From Roseimaritima sediminicola (GTDB lineage Bacteria > Planctomycetota > Planctomycetia > Pirellulales > Pirellulaceae), in assembly GCF_009618275.1 (NCBI RefSeq), contig NZ_WIAD01000005.1, positions 151,378 through 215,377 on the forward strand: 64,000 nt of DNA, in the 5' to 3' direction. The notes beneath the pieces are model-generated. The model did not search any database, was not told the origin of the DNA, and worked only from the letters and a program-made list of their open reading frames with translations. Position 1 is the first letter of the stretch, and every line of letters starts with the position of its first letter. Positions 1 to 8,928 of the stretch are shown piece by piece. Position numbers and translations under genes: made by a program.

Positions 1-319
1 AATGCTGGATCACCTGGGGCTGGACGTTATGGCTGGGCGCTTCGGGCGATGTATCCAGGTGGGCGATCAGCGCCACCGCCGGACCCTGTCCGCCATCGGT
101 CGCCGGCACGGTGGCCCAGACCAATCCGCGGTCGTCCTGGTGCGGGTAATCGGCCGACATCTCGGTCAACTGCTGCGTCAGCAGGCGTCCCAGTTCCCAC
201 TGGCCGGCGCTGCTCGGGTACTGGTTCGGACCCGCCGCGGGGTCCGCCGCCGTATCCACCGAGACGTAGGAAAGGAAACGGTCGAGCAAACGTTGCCGAT
301 TGATCGCGGTGGTGGTCAT
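1..319 (-). CDS. pepT: Peptidase T, N-terminal part (runs off the left edge)
   Basis: Only the first 106 codons are in the window; the gene continues leftward beyond base 1. The start is the ATG read leftward from 319. The translation carries FLSYVSVDT near the start, then GLVWATVPAT and VALIAHLDTSPEAPSHNV. The last contains the HxDTSP stretch typical of peptidase T, the M20-family zinc tripeptidase that removes N-terminal residues from tripeptides in the cytoplasm. The His and Asp of AHLD are expected metal and catalytic residues from family knowledge. There is no clear Shine-Dalgarno sequence. The gene is divergent from the exonuclease at 405, leaving about 85 bp for both promoters. Another M20 peptidase is possible, but the TSP context favours PepT. 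Confidence 0.85.
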   Translation of the reverse strand, partial: MTTTAINRQRLLDRFLSYVSVDTAADPAAGPNQYPSSAGQWELGRLLTQQLTEMSADYPHQDDRGLVWATVPATDGGQGPAVALIAHLDTSPEAPSHNVQPQVIQH

Positions 320-404
320 GGCAGAGGCCTACGGAGACGAAATCGCTACAATAAAACCAGCACGGTATTGTGACAGCATCTAGCGACCAGAGGGAGATAG
401 GCGG

Positions 405-1244
405 TTGGCCAACGCAAAGAAGATCGAGTTTCTGCTGTTCGATGTGGAAACCGTCGCGGATGGAAATCTGGTTGCAGCGGTGAAGTACCCCCAGGACGAA
501 CTCGCCCCCCAGGCGGCGATCCAGCGTTTTCAGGAGGAGCTGCGGGAAACGCAAAACGGACGCGACTTCATTCCCCACACGTTTCAGATCCCCATCGCGG
601 TGGTGATCGCCAAGGTGGACAGCGACCTGAACCTGGTGGATCTGGTTTCGCTGGACGAGCCGCAGTTCCGTTCGCACGTGATGACCCAGCAGTTCTGGCG
701 CGGCTGGGAACACTACGATCGGCCCACCTGGGTGACCTTCAACGGACGCGGCTTTGATCTGCCGGTGATGGAACTGGCCGCCTTCCGTTACGGCCTGTCG
801 CTGGGGCAGTGGTTCTACAGTCGCGGGGCGGCCTACACCCATCCGCGAAACCGCTACAACGCCTCGTCGCACCTGGATTTGCACGAATGGCTGACCAATT
901 ACGGTGCATGTTGGTTTCGCGGCGGCCTGGACCTGGCCGCGACGCTGCTGGGCAAGCCCGGGAAGATGTCCACCAAGGGGGATCAGGTCCAGGAAATGTG
1001 GGACGCCGGCAAGCTGCAGGAGATCAGCGATTACTGTCGCTGTGACGTGCTGGATACGTACTTTGTGTTCCTCCGCTCGTGCGTGGTGTCGGGGCGAATT
1101 GATTTGAAACGCGAAGCGGAATTGGTGGATGCGGCACACCGTTGGCTGATAGGTCAAGCGGACTCCTGCAAAGCCTACGAAGACTACCTGTCGTGCTGGG
1201 GGGACTGGCACAATCCGTGGGCCGAAACCGAAAAGGCCGTGTGA
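405..1244 (+). CDS. PolB-type predicted 3'-5' exonuclease
   Basis: A 279-aa protein of the DnaQ-like/PolB exonuclease superfamily (DEDDy type). Exo I is FDVETV near residue 13, Exo II is TFNGRGFDLPV near 110, and Exo III is YCRCDVLDTY near 210, so all four acidic ligands and the Tyr are present. Such stand-alone proteins are presumed to trim DNA or RNA 3' ends; the substrate is unknown. I chose the TTG at 405 because AGGGAGATAGG lies just upstream and no closer ATG fits. Its stop overlaps the start of the following secreted protein (TGATG), suggesting translational coupling, although the two products seem functionally unrelated. Confidence 0.82.
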   Translation: MANAKKIEFLLFDVETVADGNLVAAVKYPQDELAPQAAIQRFQEELRETQNGRDFIPHTFQIPIAVVIAKVDSDLNLVDLVSLDEPQFRSHVMTQQFWRGWEHYDRPTWVTFNGRGFDLPVMELAAFRYGLSLGQWFYSRGAAYTHPRNRYNASSHLDLHEWLTNYGACWFRGGLDLAATLLGKPGKMSTKGDQVQEMWDAGKLQEISDYCRCDVLDTYFVFLRSCVVSGRIDLKREAELVDAAHRWLIGQADSCKAYEDYLSCWGDWHNPWAETEKAV

Positions 1245-2473
1245 TGAACATCCGCCGCGCAAACCAGCCGTCGATTCCTGTCGCAACCTCTTCCCCTTGG
1301 CGGCGACGGGGGACGCTGGCCTTGCTGGTGGGATGGTTGTTCTGCGGCAGCTTGTCCGCTCAGCCGCCAACGGAGCGGGAATCGATCCGCGTCCCCGGCG
1401 CCGGGGTGTTTTCGCCGCGGATCATCGACATCCCGGTCGAGGCCGCCCCGGCGATCGTTCCGGATCGACCTCGGCCGCCGTCGCGACTGGACCGCGGCCG
1501 CTTGACCACCGAGGACGCGGCCCGAAGCGGGTTGGTTTTGGAAGCCGTTGCCGATCGGCCGGCGCGGATGGCTCGCGCGGCCCTTCGCGAAGGTCAGTTC
1601 TGGGTGGTGGTGCCGATCGATGCGGACGTGGTGCGCTTGCAATTGGTCGAGGCCGGCGACCTGTGGTCGCTGGCGGCCAGCGGACCGGCCGGAGCGGTGG
1701 GCATGGAGCGGTCGCGGCAGGACGCGCGCCAGTTGTGGCGAGCGGTTGCGATCGGCGGCGTGCTGCGACTGGACAGCGTGGCGTACCCGGGCCGGTCGCT
1801 GGCCGGCAGCGCCGATGGCCTGGTCCAGCTGGAACGGACCAGCGACGGCGAGGCCCAGCACTGGTTGGCCAATTTCGATCCGCCACCGCCCGCCCTGACT
1901 CTGCCGCCGGTGCGGATGGTCCGACGCGAGGTGCGTCCCCAGCCAGGCTTGCCGGCCGTGGACGTGCGGCTGGTTAATACGCATCGCGACGGCCTGTTGG
2001 TATCGGTGATCGAGATGCGAAGCGGCCGTGTGACCCACCGCGTCGATCTGCCGCCGCGTGGTTCCCAAACGATTCGTTTGCAGCGAGACGCCGGGGCCGC
2101 GATCGTGGAACGGTACCAGGTTGTCACGCCCGGGGGGATCGTCCACAGCGAAGAGATCGTCACGTCGCTTCCGCCCCAGCCGCTGTACAGCGTGGCGGTC
2201 TACGAACGCTACCTCGCCTCGATCGCCATCGACCGCACGGGCAAAAGTCCCAACGTGGTCGAGGACATCAATTACCAGAGCCGCGGCGTTGGGCAGTTTC
2301 TGTTGCCGGCCGGCGCGGAGCTGGATCGCGGGGCGTCGATCGACGTCTACGCTCGCGCCCGAGCGATGCGGAACCCGGGCAGCCTGCCACCGATCCGTTT
2401 GCCCGAGAACGACCGGCCCGGCCGCGATCCGCTGCAGCAGACCCTGGACGAACTGGGCGTTCCGCGTCGCTGA
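1244..2473 (+). CDS. Secreted protein of unknown function, possible ricin-like domain
   Basis: A 409-aa protein with an N-terminal signal peptide: a basic WRRRG stretch, a hydrophobic core near residues 24-38, and probable cleavage after GSLSA. The ATG at 1244 overlaps the preceding TGA and gives a sensible signal. The middle part, about residues 100-210, has two short QxW-like motifs (RQLWR and QHWLA), reminiscent of ricin-type beta-trefoil lectin repeats; this is a weak resemblance. The second half is beta-rich and lacks motifs I recognise, and the last 30 residues are Pro/Arg-rich. A structured repeat follows immediately. I cannot name a function. Confidence 0.75.
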   Translation: MNIRRANQPSIPVATSSPWRRRGTLALLVGWLFCGSLSAQPPTERESIRVPGAGVFSPRIIDIPVEAAPAIVPDRPRPPSRLDRGRLTTEDAARSGLVLEAVADRPARMARAALREGQFWVVVPIDADVVRLQLVEAGDLWSLAASGPAGAVGMERSRQDARQLWRAVAIGGVLRLDSVAYPGRSLAGSADGLVQLERTSDGEAQHWLANFDPPPPALTLPPVRMVRREVRPQPGLPAVDVRLVNTHRDGLLVSVIEMRSGRVTHRVDLPPRGSQTIRLQRDAGAAIVERYQVVTPGGIVHSEEIVTSLPPQPLYSVAVYERYLASIAIDRTGKSPNVVEDINYQSRGVGQFLLPAGAELDRGASIDVYARARAMRNPGSLPPIRLPENDRPGRDPLQQTLDELGVPRR

Positions 2474-2482
2474 AAGTGTGGC

Positions 2483-2625
2483 ATAGGCACGTCGCAACAT
2501 TACCTTCGGCATTTCTCTCCCTCTGGGAGAGTCGGGCTCTTAGGCCCGGAGAGGGTTTTCGCAGGGCCCTCCCCGGGCCTAAGAGCCCGACCCTCCCGCT
2601 GCGCGGGAGGGTGTTGTCGCGGCTG
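2483..2625 (+). repeat. Chimeric copy of a MITE-like palindromic repeat with a nested hairpin
   Basis: The left end (GGCACGTCGCAACATT) matches one end of the complete 98-bp element at 56204-56301. The right end (CCCTCCCGCTGCGCGGGAGG followed by TGTTGTCGCGG) matches its centre. The two parts are separated by an unrelated perfect inverted repeat, and the right terminal repeat is missing. It fills most of the gap between the secreted protein and mch. Confidence 0.7.
2532..2590. terminator. 18-bp perfect inverted repeat, possible terminator
   Basis: Arm 2532-2549 (TCGGGCTCTTAGGCCCGG) is exactly complementary to 2573-2590 across a 23-nt loop. No T-tract follows, so it is a strong RNA hairpin at the 3' end of the secreted-protein gene rather than a classical intrinsic terminator. 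Confidence 0.5.
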
Positions 2626-2719
2626 CGCCCCTGTTTTCAGGTTCGCGGTTTTCCGGTCCAATGGTTCCGTTTGAACCTGTTCGAGTCTGCGGGAAACTGC
2701 CTCTCTGGGAAACGCGGGA

Positions 2720-3664
2720 ATGTCGTTGAATCTTCGTGCTGCCGAGCTCTGCGATCAAGCTTTCGATACAGCCGACGGGGCGGTCGAGGTCCACACCATC
2801 GCCGGTGCGTGCGTGATCGATGCGGGCATCGAAGCGTCTGGCGGCCTGGCCGCGGGATTGTGGTTGGCGCGGGTCTGTCTGGGCGGCGCCGCCGAGGTGC
2901 AACTGGTGCCCGAAGACGCGGAACGATTTCACAGCGATTTGGCGGTCACGGTGCGCACCGATGCTCCGGTGTTGGCTTGCCTGGGCGGTCAGTACGCCGG
3001 GTGGCCGGTGCAGGCCGAGGACTACTTTGCGATGGGCAGCGGGCCGATGCGGATGGCCCGTGGAAAAGAAGCCGTCCTCGAAGCGTTGGCGCTGCGGGAA
3101 ACGCCGGACCGGGTGGTGGGTGTGCTGGAATCCGACGCGCTGCCCACGCCGGCAGCCGTGGCCACGGTGGCCGAGCAGTGCGGGGTGGCCACCGAGCAGT
3201 TGATCCTTTGCGTCGCCCCTTCGACGTCGCTGGCCGGTACCGTGCAGGTGGTCGCACGCAGCGTGGAGACCGCCATACACAAATTGCACGAGTGCGGTTT
3301 CGATGTGGCTCAGGTTCGCAGCGGGTGGGGCACGGCGCCGGTGCCGCCGGTGGCTCACAAGACCATCGCCGGGATTGGCCGCACCAACGACGCGATCCTC
3401 TACGGCGGACGGGTGACGTTGTGGGTCGACGCCGCCGAAGAAGACGTCGACGCGGTGATCGAGCGGGTTCCCAGCACCGCTTCCAGCGACCACGGACGGC
3501 CCTTTGCCGAAATCTTCAAGCACTACGAATACGATTTCTACAAAGTCGACCCGAATCTGTTCAGCCCGGCGGTGGTGACAATCGTCAACCTGCGCAGCGG
3601 CAGCACGCGCCGCAGCGGCCGCCTGGACACCGACGTCCTGCAGCGCTCCTTCGAAGGGTCGTGA
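2720..3664 (+). CDS. mch: Methenyltetrahydromethanopterin cyclohydrolase
   Basis: A 314-aa cytoplasmic protein matching Mch, which reversibly hydrolyses methenyl- to formyl-tetrahydromethanopterin in the archaeal-type C1 pathway. Characteristic stretches are IAGACVIDAGIEA near residue 27, CLGGQYAGWPV near 88, YFAMGSGPMRMARG near 102, and GRTNDAILYGG near 222. Length is normal for the family. The next gene, an ATP-grasp ligase, starts at a GTG overlapping this stop (GTGA), so the two are probably co-translated. Formaldehyde oxidation or detoxification through H4MPT is a known planctomycete trait; none of the other pathway genes lies in this window. Confidence 0.93.
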   Translation: MSLNLRAAELCDQAFDTADGAVEVHTIAGACVIDAGIEASGGLAAGLWLARVCLGGAAEVQLVPEDAERFHSDLAVTVRTDAPVLACLGGQYAGWPVQAEDYFAMGSGPMRMARGKEAVLEALALRETPDRVVGVLESDALPTPAAVATVAEQCGVATEQLILCVAPSTSLAGTVQVVARSVETAIHKLHECGFDVAQVRSGWGTAPVPPVAHKTIAGIGRTNDAILYGGRVTLWVDAAEEDVDAVIERVPSTASSDHGRPFAEIFKHYEYDFYKVDPNLFSPAVVTIVNLRSGSTRRSGRLDTDVLQRSFEGS

Positions 3665-4647
3665 CCTTGAGCCCGCAGCTGTCGCCTACGGATTCGCTTC
3701 GCTTTCTGGTGCTGGGACCGGACCAGGGTTGGCACGCGACGCAGCTGGCCGAAGCGGCGTCGGCGGCCGGGCACCGTTTGTGGTTCGCCGCGTATGAAAG
3801 CCTGTCGGCGAGCATTGATGCTGCCGGCCGCCACCGCGTTGGTTGCTCCGCCGGAGCGCTCGACCGCTTTGACGTCGTCCTCGCGCGGACGATGCCGATG
3901 GGGTCGCTGGAACAGATCACGTTTCGTCTGGCCACGCTGCATCAATTGGACGGGCCGGCTGCACCGCTGGTGATCAACGGGCCGCGGTCGCTGGAAACGG
4001 CGATCGACAAATACGCCACGCTGGCCGTGGTCCGGCGGCTGGGCTACGACGTGCCGGCGACGACGGTCGTCCAGTCGCGCGGCGAAGCGATGGCCGCGTT
4101 CGAACAGCTCGGTGGCGACGTCGTGGTCAAACCCATTTTCGGTGGGGAAGGGCGGGGCGTGATGCGAATCCAGGATCCTCAGTTGGCCTGGGTTTCCTTT
4201 GCCACGCTCGAACGCCTCGGGGCGATTGCCTACGTCCAGCGTTTCGTGCCTCCGGGCGGCATCGACACGCGGTTGTTGGTGATCGGTTCGCAGGTCTGGG
4301 GCGTCCGCCGCCGCTGTCAGGACGACTGGCGGACCAATGTTTCCCAGGGCGCTCGCAGTGAAGCGATCGAGGTGGACGCGGCCCAGCGAGAGATGGCCCT
4401 GCGGATTGCCGGCGCGCTTGGCTTGCACATCGCCGCGGTGGATGTGCTGGAAGCCAGCGACGGCCGCCCCCGAGTGTTGGAGGTCAACGGCGTGCCCGGT
4501 TGGAAAGGGGCACAGGGGGCCTTGGGAATTAATTTGGCCGAAGCCATGATCGCCCACGCCGCTCATCTGGTCACCCAGCCCCGCCAGCAGCGCCGCCCCA
4601 CCGATGCGTATTCGCCGCCCGTCCTTCCTTCCGTCCCGACACGTTGA
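3661..4647 (+). CDS. RimK-like ATP-grasp ligase, probably for H4MPT cofactor
   Basis: About 328 aa, starting at the GTG overlapping the mch stop, with GAAGG just upstream. ATP-grasp hallmarks are VVVKPIFGGEGRGV near residue 160 (a Lys and glycine-rich loop contacting ATP), then VQRFVPPGGIDTRLLVIG, and VLEVNGVPGWKG near 280 carrying the Glu/Asn metal ligands. The closest known types are RimK/MptN alpha-L-glutamate ligases. Fusion to mch by overlap suggests it glutamylates or otherwise matures the tetrahydromethanopterin side chain; that role is inference from context. A ribosomal-protein or peptide ligase is the alternative. Confidence 0.85.
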   Translation: MTLSPQLSPTDSLRFLVLGPDQGWHATQLAEAASAAGHRLWFAAYESLSASIDAAGRHRVGCSAGALDRFDVVLARTMPMGSLEQITFRLATLHQLDGPAAPLVINGPRSLETAIDKYATLAVVRRLGYDVPATTVVQSRGEAMAAFEQLGGDVVVKPIFGGEGRGVMRIQDPQLAWVSFATLERLGAIAYVQRFVPPGGIDTRLLVIGSQVWGVRRRCQDDWRTNVSQGARSEAIEVDAAQREMALRIAGALGLHIAAVDVLEASDGRPRVLEVNGVPGWKGAQGALGINLAEAMIAHAAHLVTQPRQQRRPTDAYSPPVLPSVPTR

Positions 4648-4649
4648 GC

Positions 4650-6320
4650 ATGAACAAGACCGAGGATCGCAATGTTGCCCGTCGCCTGAGCAAGGTGGCC
4701 GCCCTGGTACCCGGCGGGATCGCCATCGCCACGCCCTTGGGCCGACCGCCCCGCAGCGGACCGCGGTCCTACGATGCGGTGACTTTCGAACAACTGGACC
4801 AGCGGACCGATGCCATCGCCCGCGGGTTGCTGGATTGGGGAGTCCAGCCCGGCATGCGGCTGGCCATGCTGGTCCCCTTTGGTCCCGATTTTCTGGCCCT
4901 GACGTTTGGCTTGCTGAAGGCCGGGGCGGTCGTGGTGTTGATCGATCCCGGGATGGGCCGTCGCAACATGGTCCGTTGTCTGCAGGATGCTCGCCCCGAT
5001 GGGTTTGTCGCCATCCCGCAAGCCCAAGCCGTCCGCAGCGTGCTTCGCAAACGCTTCTCGCAAGCTCGCTGGAACGTCTCTGTCGGTGGCAAATGGTTCC
5101 TGCCCGGCGGCGGTCGGCCGCTGGAGTCGGTGGAGGTGACCGGCCGAGAATCCCAGACGGAGCTTCCCACGCGAGAGGACAGCGACGCGGCGGCGGTGAT
5201 CTTTACCACCGGCAGCACCGGCCCGCCCAAAGGCGTGCACTACACCCACGGCATCTTTAATCACCAGATCGACCTGATCCGCCAGCGATACGGGATCCAG
5301 CCCGGCAGCCGCGACCTGGCCTGCTTTCCGCTGTTCGGCTTGTTCGACGCGATGATGGGCGTGACCACGATCATTCCCGACATGGATCCCACGCGTCCGG
5401 CCGACGTGAATCCGCGCCGCGTGATCGAAGCGGTCGAGCAGTGGGAGATCGATCAAGCGTTTGGTTCGCCCGCCCTCTGGAACACGGTGGCCGGATACTG
5501 TGTCAAGCAAAACCAACGACTGCCTACGCTGCGCCGGGTGCTGTCGGCCGGCGCTCCGGTGCCGCCACAGACCCTGGCCATGCTGCGCAGCGTGATCCAT
5601 CCCGATGGCGAAATCTTTACGCCCTACGGCGCGACCGAATCGCTGCCGGTCGCTTCGATCGAATCGCGCGACGTGTTGACCGATACCGCGCATCGCAGCC
5701 GCCAAGGTGCGGGAACCTGCGTCGGCACGCGGTTCGAATCGATGCAGTGGCGCGTGATCGAAATCAACGACGGCCCGCTGGCCAGTATCGACGAGACACG
5801 CGAAATGCCGGCCGGCGAGATCGGCGAATTGATGGTCAGCGGTCCGGTCGTCACCGAGCAGTACGTGACGCGGTCCGACCAGAACGCCCTGCACAAAGTT
5901 CGCGATGGCGACCGGGTGTGGCATCGGATGGGCGATGTGGGATACCTGGACGCCGAGGATCGCTTCTGGTTTTGCGGCCGCAAAGCGCACCGCGTCCGGA
6001 CCGCCGGCGGCACGCTGTACACGGTGCCCTGTGAGTCGATCATCAACACGCATCAGGACGTGTATCGATCGGCGCTGATCGGTTTGGGAGCTGCGCCCGA
6101 GCAGCATCCGGTGATCGTGGTCGAACCCTATGGGTCGAGGCGTCCGCGGAGCCCGCGAGCCAAGCAGCGTTTGATCGACGAGCTGAAGCAGTTGGCCGCC
6201 TCGCACGAGTTGACCGCGGCGATCAGCGACATTCGCATCCACCCGCGGGGGTTGCCGGTAGACATCCGCCACAACAGCAAAATCTTCCGCGAGCAATTGG
6301 CCGACGTTTATCGCGGGTGA
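4650..6320 (+). CDS. OleC-like AMP-forming fatty acid adenylating enzyme
   Basis: A 556-aa member of the ANL (acyl-CoA synthetase) superfamily. The ATP-binding loop is FTTGSTGPPKGVHYTHG near residue 183, the A5 motif is PYGATES near 325, and the A7-A8 region holds MGDVGYLDAEDRFWFCGR near 430. The stretch CFPLFGLFDAMMG followed by IIPDMDPTRPAD is typical of OleC, which in olefin-producing bacteria converts beta-hydroxy acids to beta-lactones. OleA, OleB and OleD partners are not adjacent. The ATG at 4650 lies 3 bp after the ATP-grasp stop, so it is in the same operon as mch. A different acid substrate is possible, so no symbol is assigned. Confidence 0.8.
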   Translation: MNKTEDRNVARRLSKVAALVPGGIAIATPLGRPPRSGPRSYDAVTFEQLDQRTDAIARGLLDWGVQPGMRLAMLVPFGPDFLALTFGLLKAGAVVVLIDPGMGRRNMVRCLQDARPDGFVAIPQAQAVRSVLRKRFSQARWNVSVGGKWFLPGGGRPLESVEVTGRESQTELPTREDSDAAAVIFTTGSTGPPKGVHYTHGIFNHQIDLIRQRYGIQPGSRDLACFPLFGLFDAMMGVTTIIPDMDPTRPADVNPRRVIEAVEQWEIDQAFGSPALWNTVAGYCVKQNQRLPTLRRVLSAGAPVPPQTLAMLRSVIHPDGEIFTPYGATESLPVASIESRDVLTDTAHRSRQGAGTCVGTRFESMQWRVIEINDGPLASIDETREMPAGEIGELMVSGPVVTEQYVTRSDQNALHKVRDGDRVWHRMGDVGYLDAEDRFWFCGRKAHRVRTAGGTLYTVPCESIINTHQDVYRSALIGLGAAPEQHPVIVVEPYGSRRPRSPRAKQRLIDELKQLAASHELTAAISDIRIHPRGLPVDIRHNSKIFREQLADVYRG

Positions 6321-6508
6321 ATTGGTTGTTGGTTGTTGGCGCCGCGTTTTCAGAGCTCAAATCTCAAGCGGAATCTATGAACGGCCTGCGGCAGGCGAAC
6401 GCGATAGCCACTTAGGCCCAACGGGCCGGCCTTAGGCCAGCCCAGGCCGTTGGCCTGGGCTGACCTAAGGTTGCCCCGTTGGGGCGAGGAGTCCAAAGTC
6501 TGGCGACT
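6321..6508. repeat. Intergenic region with structured repeats
   Basis: Convergent gene ends flank this stretch. It begins with TTGGTTGTTGGTTGTTGG, similar to the array at 26929-27020. It also contains GGCCAGCCCAGGCC and GGCCTGGGCTGACC, which pair with each other, plus the tag CTGGCGACTTCAGCTAC at 6500-6516. That tag overlaps the stop codon of the next leftward gene. The folding could end transcription from both sides. Confidence 0.55.
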
Positions 6509-8761
6509 TCAGCTACCGAGGCGGCTGGCCAGTTGCGGGCTGATCACTTTGGGCAGCTGGCGGATGATGAAGCGGGGGCCGCGAACGATCAACTGCGAGC
6601 TGACCGGATCCACGGCCGCGGTGATCTCCTCGACGGCGATGCCCACCGAGGCGGCCAAGCGAGTCAGCACGGCATCGGCCTGCGAAGCCTCGACCGGGAC
6701 GATGGCGACAAGCTCGGAACGGTCGTAGGAGGCGGCCGAGCCGATCCACCACCGCGAGTCGCCGGCTTGATAAGCCTTTAAGCCGTGCGGCTGCAGCATG
6801 TCCTCGAGGACTTCGCCCGCGGTGACCCCTCTCAGCCAGGGCATCGAATCGGTCGCTGGCGAAAACCCGCCCGCCAAAGCATCGGTCCAGTTGATCAAGG
6901 GGAAGGCGTCGTTGGCACGGGCCAGACGGACGATCAGGTCCAGGGTCGGCTGCGGTTGATCGACCGGCTGCAGCGACGCGCCTTGGCGGACCAGCGGCCA
7001 TTCGCCGTCGGAGCCGCGGACCAAGTAGCGGGCGGTGGACTGCCGCGGCAACCGCGGGGGCAGATCGCGAGCCAAACGCATGGCGTCGAGCGTCAAGGCG
7101 ACCAGCCACTGCTCGGACGCCGTCGCCTCGGGCCAGGTGAGCCGGCCCTCGGCGTCGAGCTGGACCTCGGCGATCCCCGCCACACGGGACACGATCTTCT
7201 TGAATGTCTCGGGGCCGTCCGCGGCCGGGCCTGCCAGGTCGTCGACTCGCAACGCAGCGGCGATCGCGGCGCTGATCCGCTCCGGGGCCACATCCACCAG
7301 AACCGCGTCCTCGGTCACGGTCAGGCGGCATCCGGCTTGCCCGCACAAGTGCTCGAGCACTTCGCCGGCTGTCGACCAACCGGGCGGCGGAGTGACCGAG
7401 ACCCGAGGATCGATGCGAGCGGCGTCCAGCGCGACCATGTCGACGCCCACCGGTACGCCGCTCAGCTGCGCCAACAGGTGCAGCCAGCGAATCAGTGGGG
7501 CAGGGCGTTTGTCGAAGGCCATCCGCCGTCCGAGCCCCAGGGAGACATCGATGTCGCCGATCGCTTCTTCGTCTGCCTGAGCCGCCGCGGGCAAGTCCAA
7601 TTCAACTTGATCGATCGTCGGCGGAGCGGCTCGATCGTCTTGTTCGGCCGGCCCGTCCAGGTCTAGGACCTGAACCCAGCGACGCATCGCGGCCGGCATC
7701 TCGGTCGAGGCGCCAGCAGTTGCCGGGTTGGTCGCGGTCGCGTTCTCGGGCGGTTCGCCAGCAGCGTCCTCGGCCGGCACGTCCAGGATCGGATCCGCCA
7801 GCAGCGAATCCGCAATCTCTTCGGCGGTCGGTTGGTGGTTCGTTGCCGGTGGTGGGTTGTCGGTGCTGGGGCCGGCGGGGGGCATCGGTTCCGGTTCGGT
7901 CGCCGGTTCTGAAACACCTGGCCCGGCCGAATCGGTTTGCTCGGCGGAGTCGGTTTGTTCGGCGGGGTCGGTTTGCTCGGCGGGGTCGGTTTGCTCGGCG
8001 GGGTCGATTTGTTCGGCCGGATCGGTTTGTTCGGCGGAGTCGGTGGGAGTCGTGCTCGGATCGGGCGTGGGATCCGTTGCATCGGCCGCAGTGGTGGCGG
8101 TCGCTGGGGTCTGTTCTGCCAGCTGCGGCCGCGGCTCGGATTCGCTTTGCCACCACCGCACGAAGAGGATGAAAGCCAGCAAGCTGGCGGCCAGGGCGAC
8201 CGTGGACAGGGCGGTGATCAGCCCGATCTGTCGGCGGCGATGGCTGCGATCGCTCTGCGCAAACGCGGCGGCCGACCAGCGGCTGGCCTGTTCGCTTTGC
8301 GCGTCGTGCGGGTCGGCTGCCGGCGGCACGCCCGCGGCTTGAAAGACGCCCGAATCGCCTGTTTCGCCCGTTTCGGCCGCGGCGGCGCTCGCGGGCGCGG
8401 TTGCGGCCGGATCCAGATCATCCTGGGTGATCGAATCGCGCGTGATGGCTTGGCTGTCGACCGTTCCGTCGGGGCCCACACGAATCCGCGATTCCGTTTC
8501 GCCGGCGGGCAACGGCTCTCCGCCGGCGGGCGCGTGTGCTCCGCTGGCGGGCGCGTGTGCTCCGCCGGCGGGCGTTTGGGGCTGCGGGTCTGCCGGATCG
8601 TCCTGGTCTGGGGAACTCGGCGGAGCCGTGATCTGCACCATCGACCCGCATTTGGGGCAGGCCAGGATCTGTCCGACCAGGCTGCGGTCGCGGACCTTCA
8701 GCCGGCTTCCGCAAGTCGTGCACTCGATACTGAAAACACCAGAAGATTCCAAGGCGACCAC
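6509..8761 (-). CDS. Zinc-ribbon, single-pass membrane protein with secretin-N-like repeats
   Basis: A 750-aa protein starting at GTG 8761. Residues 14-38 form a CxxC...CxxC zinc ribbon (C14, C17, C35, C38). A linker with HAPA repeats leads to one membrane segment near 179-201, followed by WW. Residues 230-275 are an acidic repeat of DPAEQT (18-bp DNA repeat). The C-terminal 400 residues hold tandem alpha/beta modules, for example around LAQLSGVPVGVDMVALD and LEHLCGQAGCRLTVTEDAVLV. These look like the STN/secretin-N fold used by TonB- and secretin-linked proteins. Topology would place the ribbon in the cytoplasm and the repeats outside. This architecture is common in planctomycetes; the function is unknown. 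Confidence 0.78.
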   Translation of the reverse strand: MVALESSGVFSIECTTCGSRLKVRDRSLVGQILACPKCGSMVQITAPPSSPDQDDPADPQPQTPAGGAHAPASGAHAPAGGEPLPAGETESRIRVGPDGTVDSQAITRDSITQDDLDPAATAPASAAAAETGETGDSGVFQAAGVPPAADPHDAQSEQASRWSAAAFAQSDRSHRRRQIGLITALSTVALAASLLAFILFVRWWQSESEPRPQLAEQTPATATTAADATDPTPDPSTTPTDSAEQTDPAEQIDPAEQTDPAEQTDPAEQTDSAEQTDSAGPGVSEPATEPEPMPPAGPSTDNPPPATNHQPTAEEIADSLLADPILDVPAEDAAGEPPENATATNPATAGASTEMPAAMRRWVQVLDLDGPAEQDDRAAPPTIDQVELDLPAAAQADEEAIGDIDVSLGLGRRMAFDKRPAPLIRWLHLLAQLSGVPVGVDMVALDAARIDPRVSVTPPPGWSTAGEVLEHLCGQAGCRLTVTEDAVLVDVAPERISAAIAAALRVDDLAGPAADGPETFKKIVSRVAGIAEVQLDAEGRLTWPEATASEQWLVALTLDAMRLARDLPPRLPRQSTARYLVRGSDGEWPLVRQGASLQPVDQPQPTLDLIVRLARANDAFPLINWTDALAGGFSPATDSMPWLRGVTAGEVLEDMLQPHGLKAYQAGDSRWWIGSAASYDRSELVAIVPVEASQADAVLTRLAASVGIAVEEITAAVDPVSSQLIVRGPRFIIRQLPKVISPQLASRLGS

Positions 8762-8928
8762 TCACCGAAAACAATGACTCGAACGCTTTCTCCAGTCTAC
8801 CAGCGAGCGGGCGGTCGCCCTGGAGAAATAGGGCTTTCCGTGAAAAATGTTGACCCCACCCGATGGGTTCGTCAGGATAAAAGGGTCCGTCCTTGGGGCA
8901 TTCTCTTCTCGACTTCGGAGCCTGTTGG

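Noticed and set aside
2476..2719. Possible small gene between the secreted protein and mch
   Set aside because: The region is explained by repeats and inverted repeats, with no start carrying a ribosome site.
2476..3660. N-terminal extension of the ATP-grasp frame upstream of the mch stop
   Set aside because: It would overlap all of mch in another frame; the GTG at 3661 gives a normal protein.
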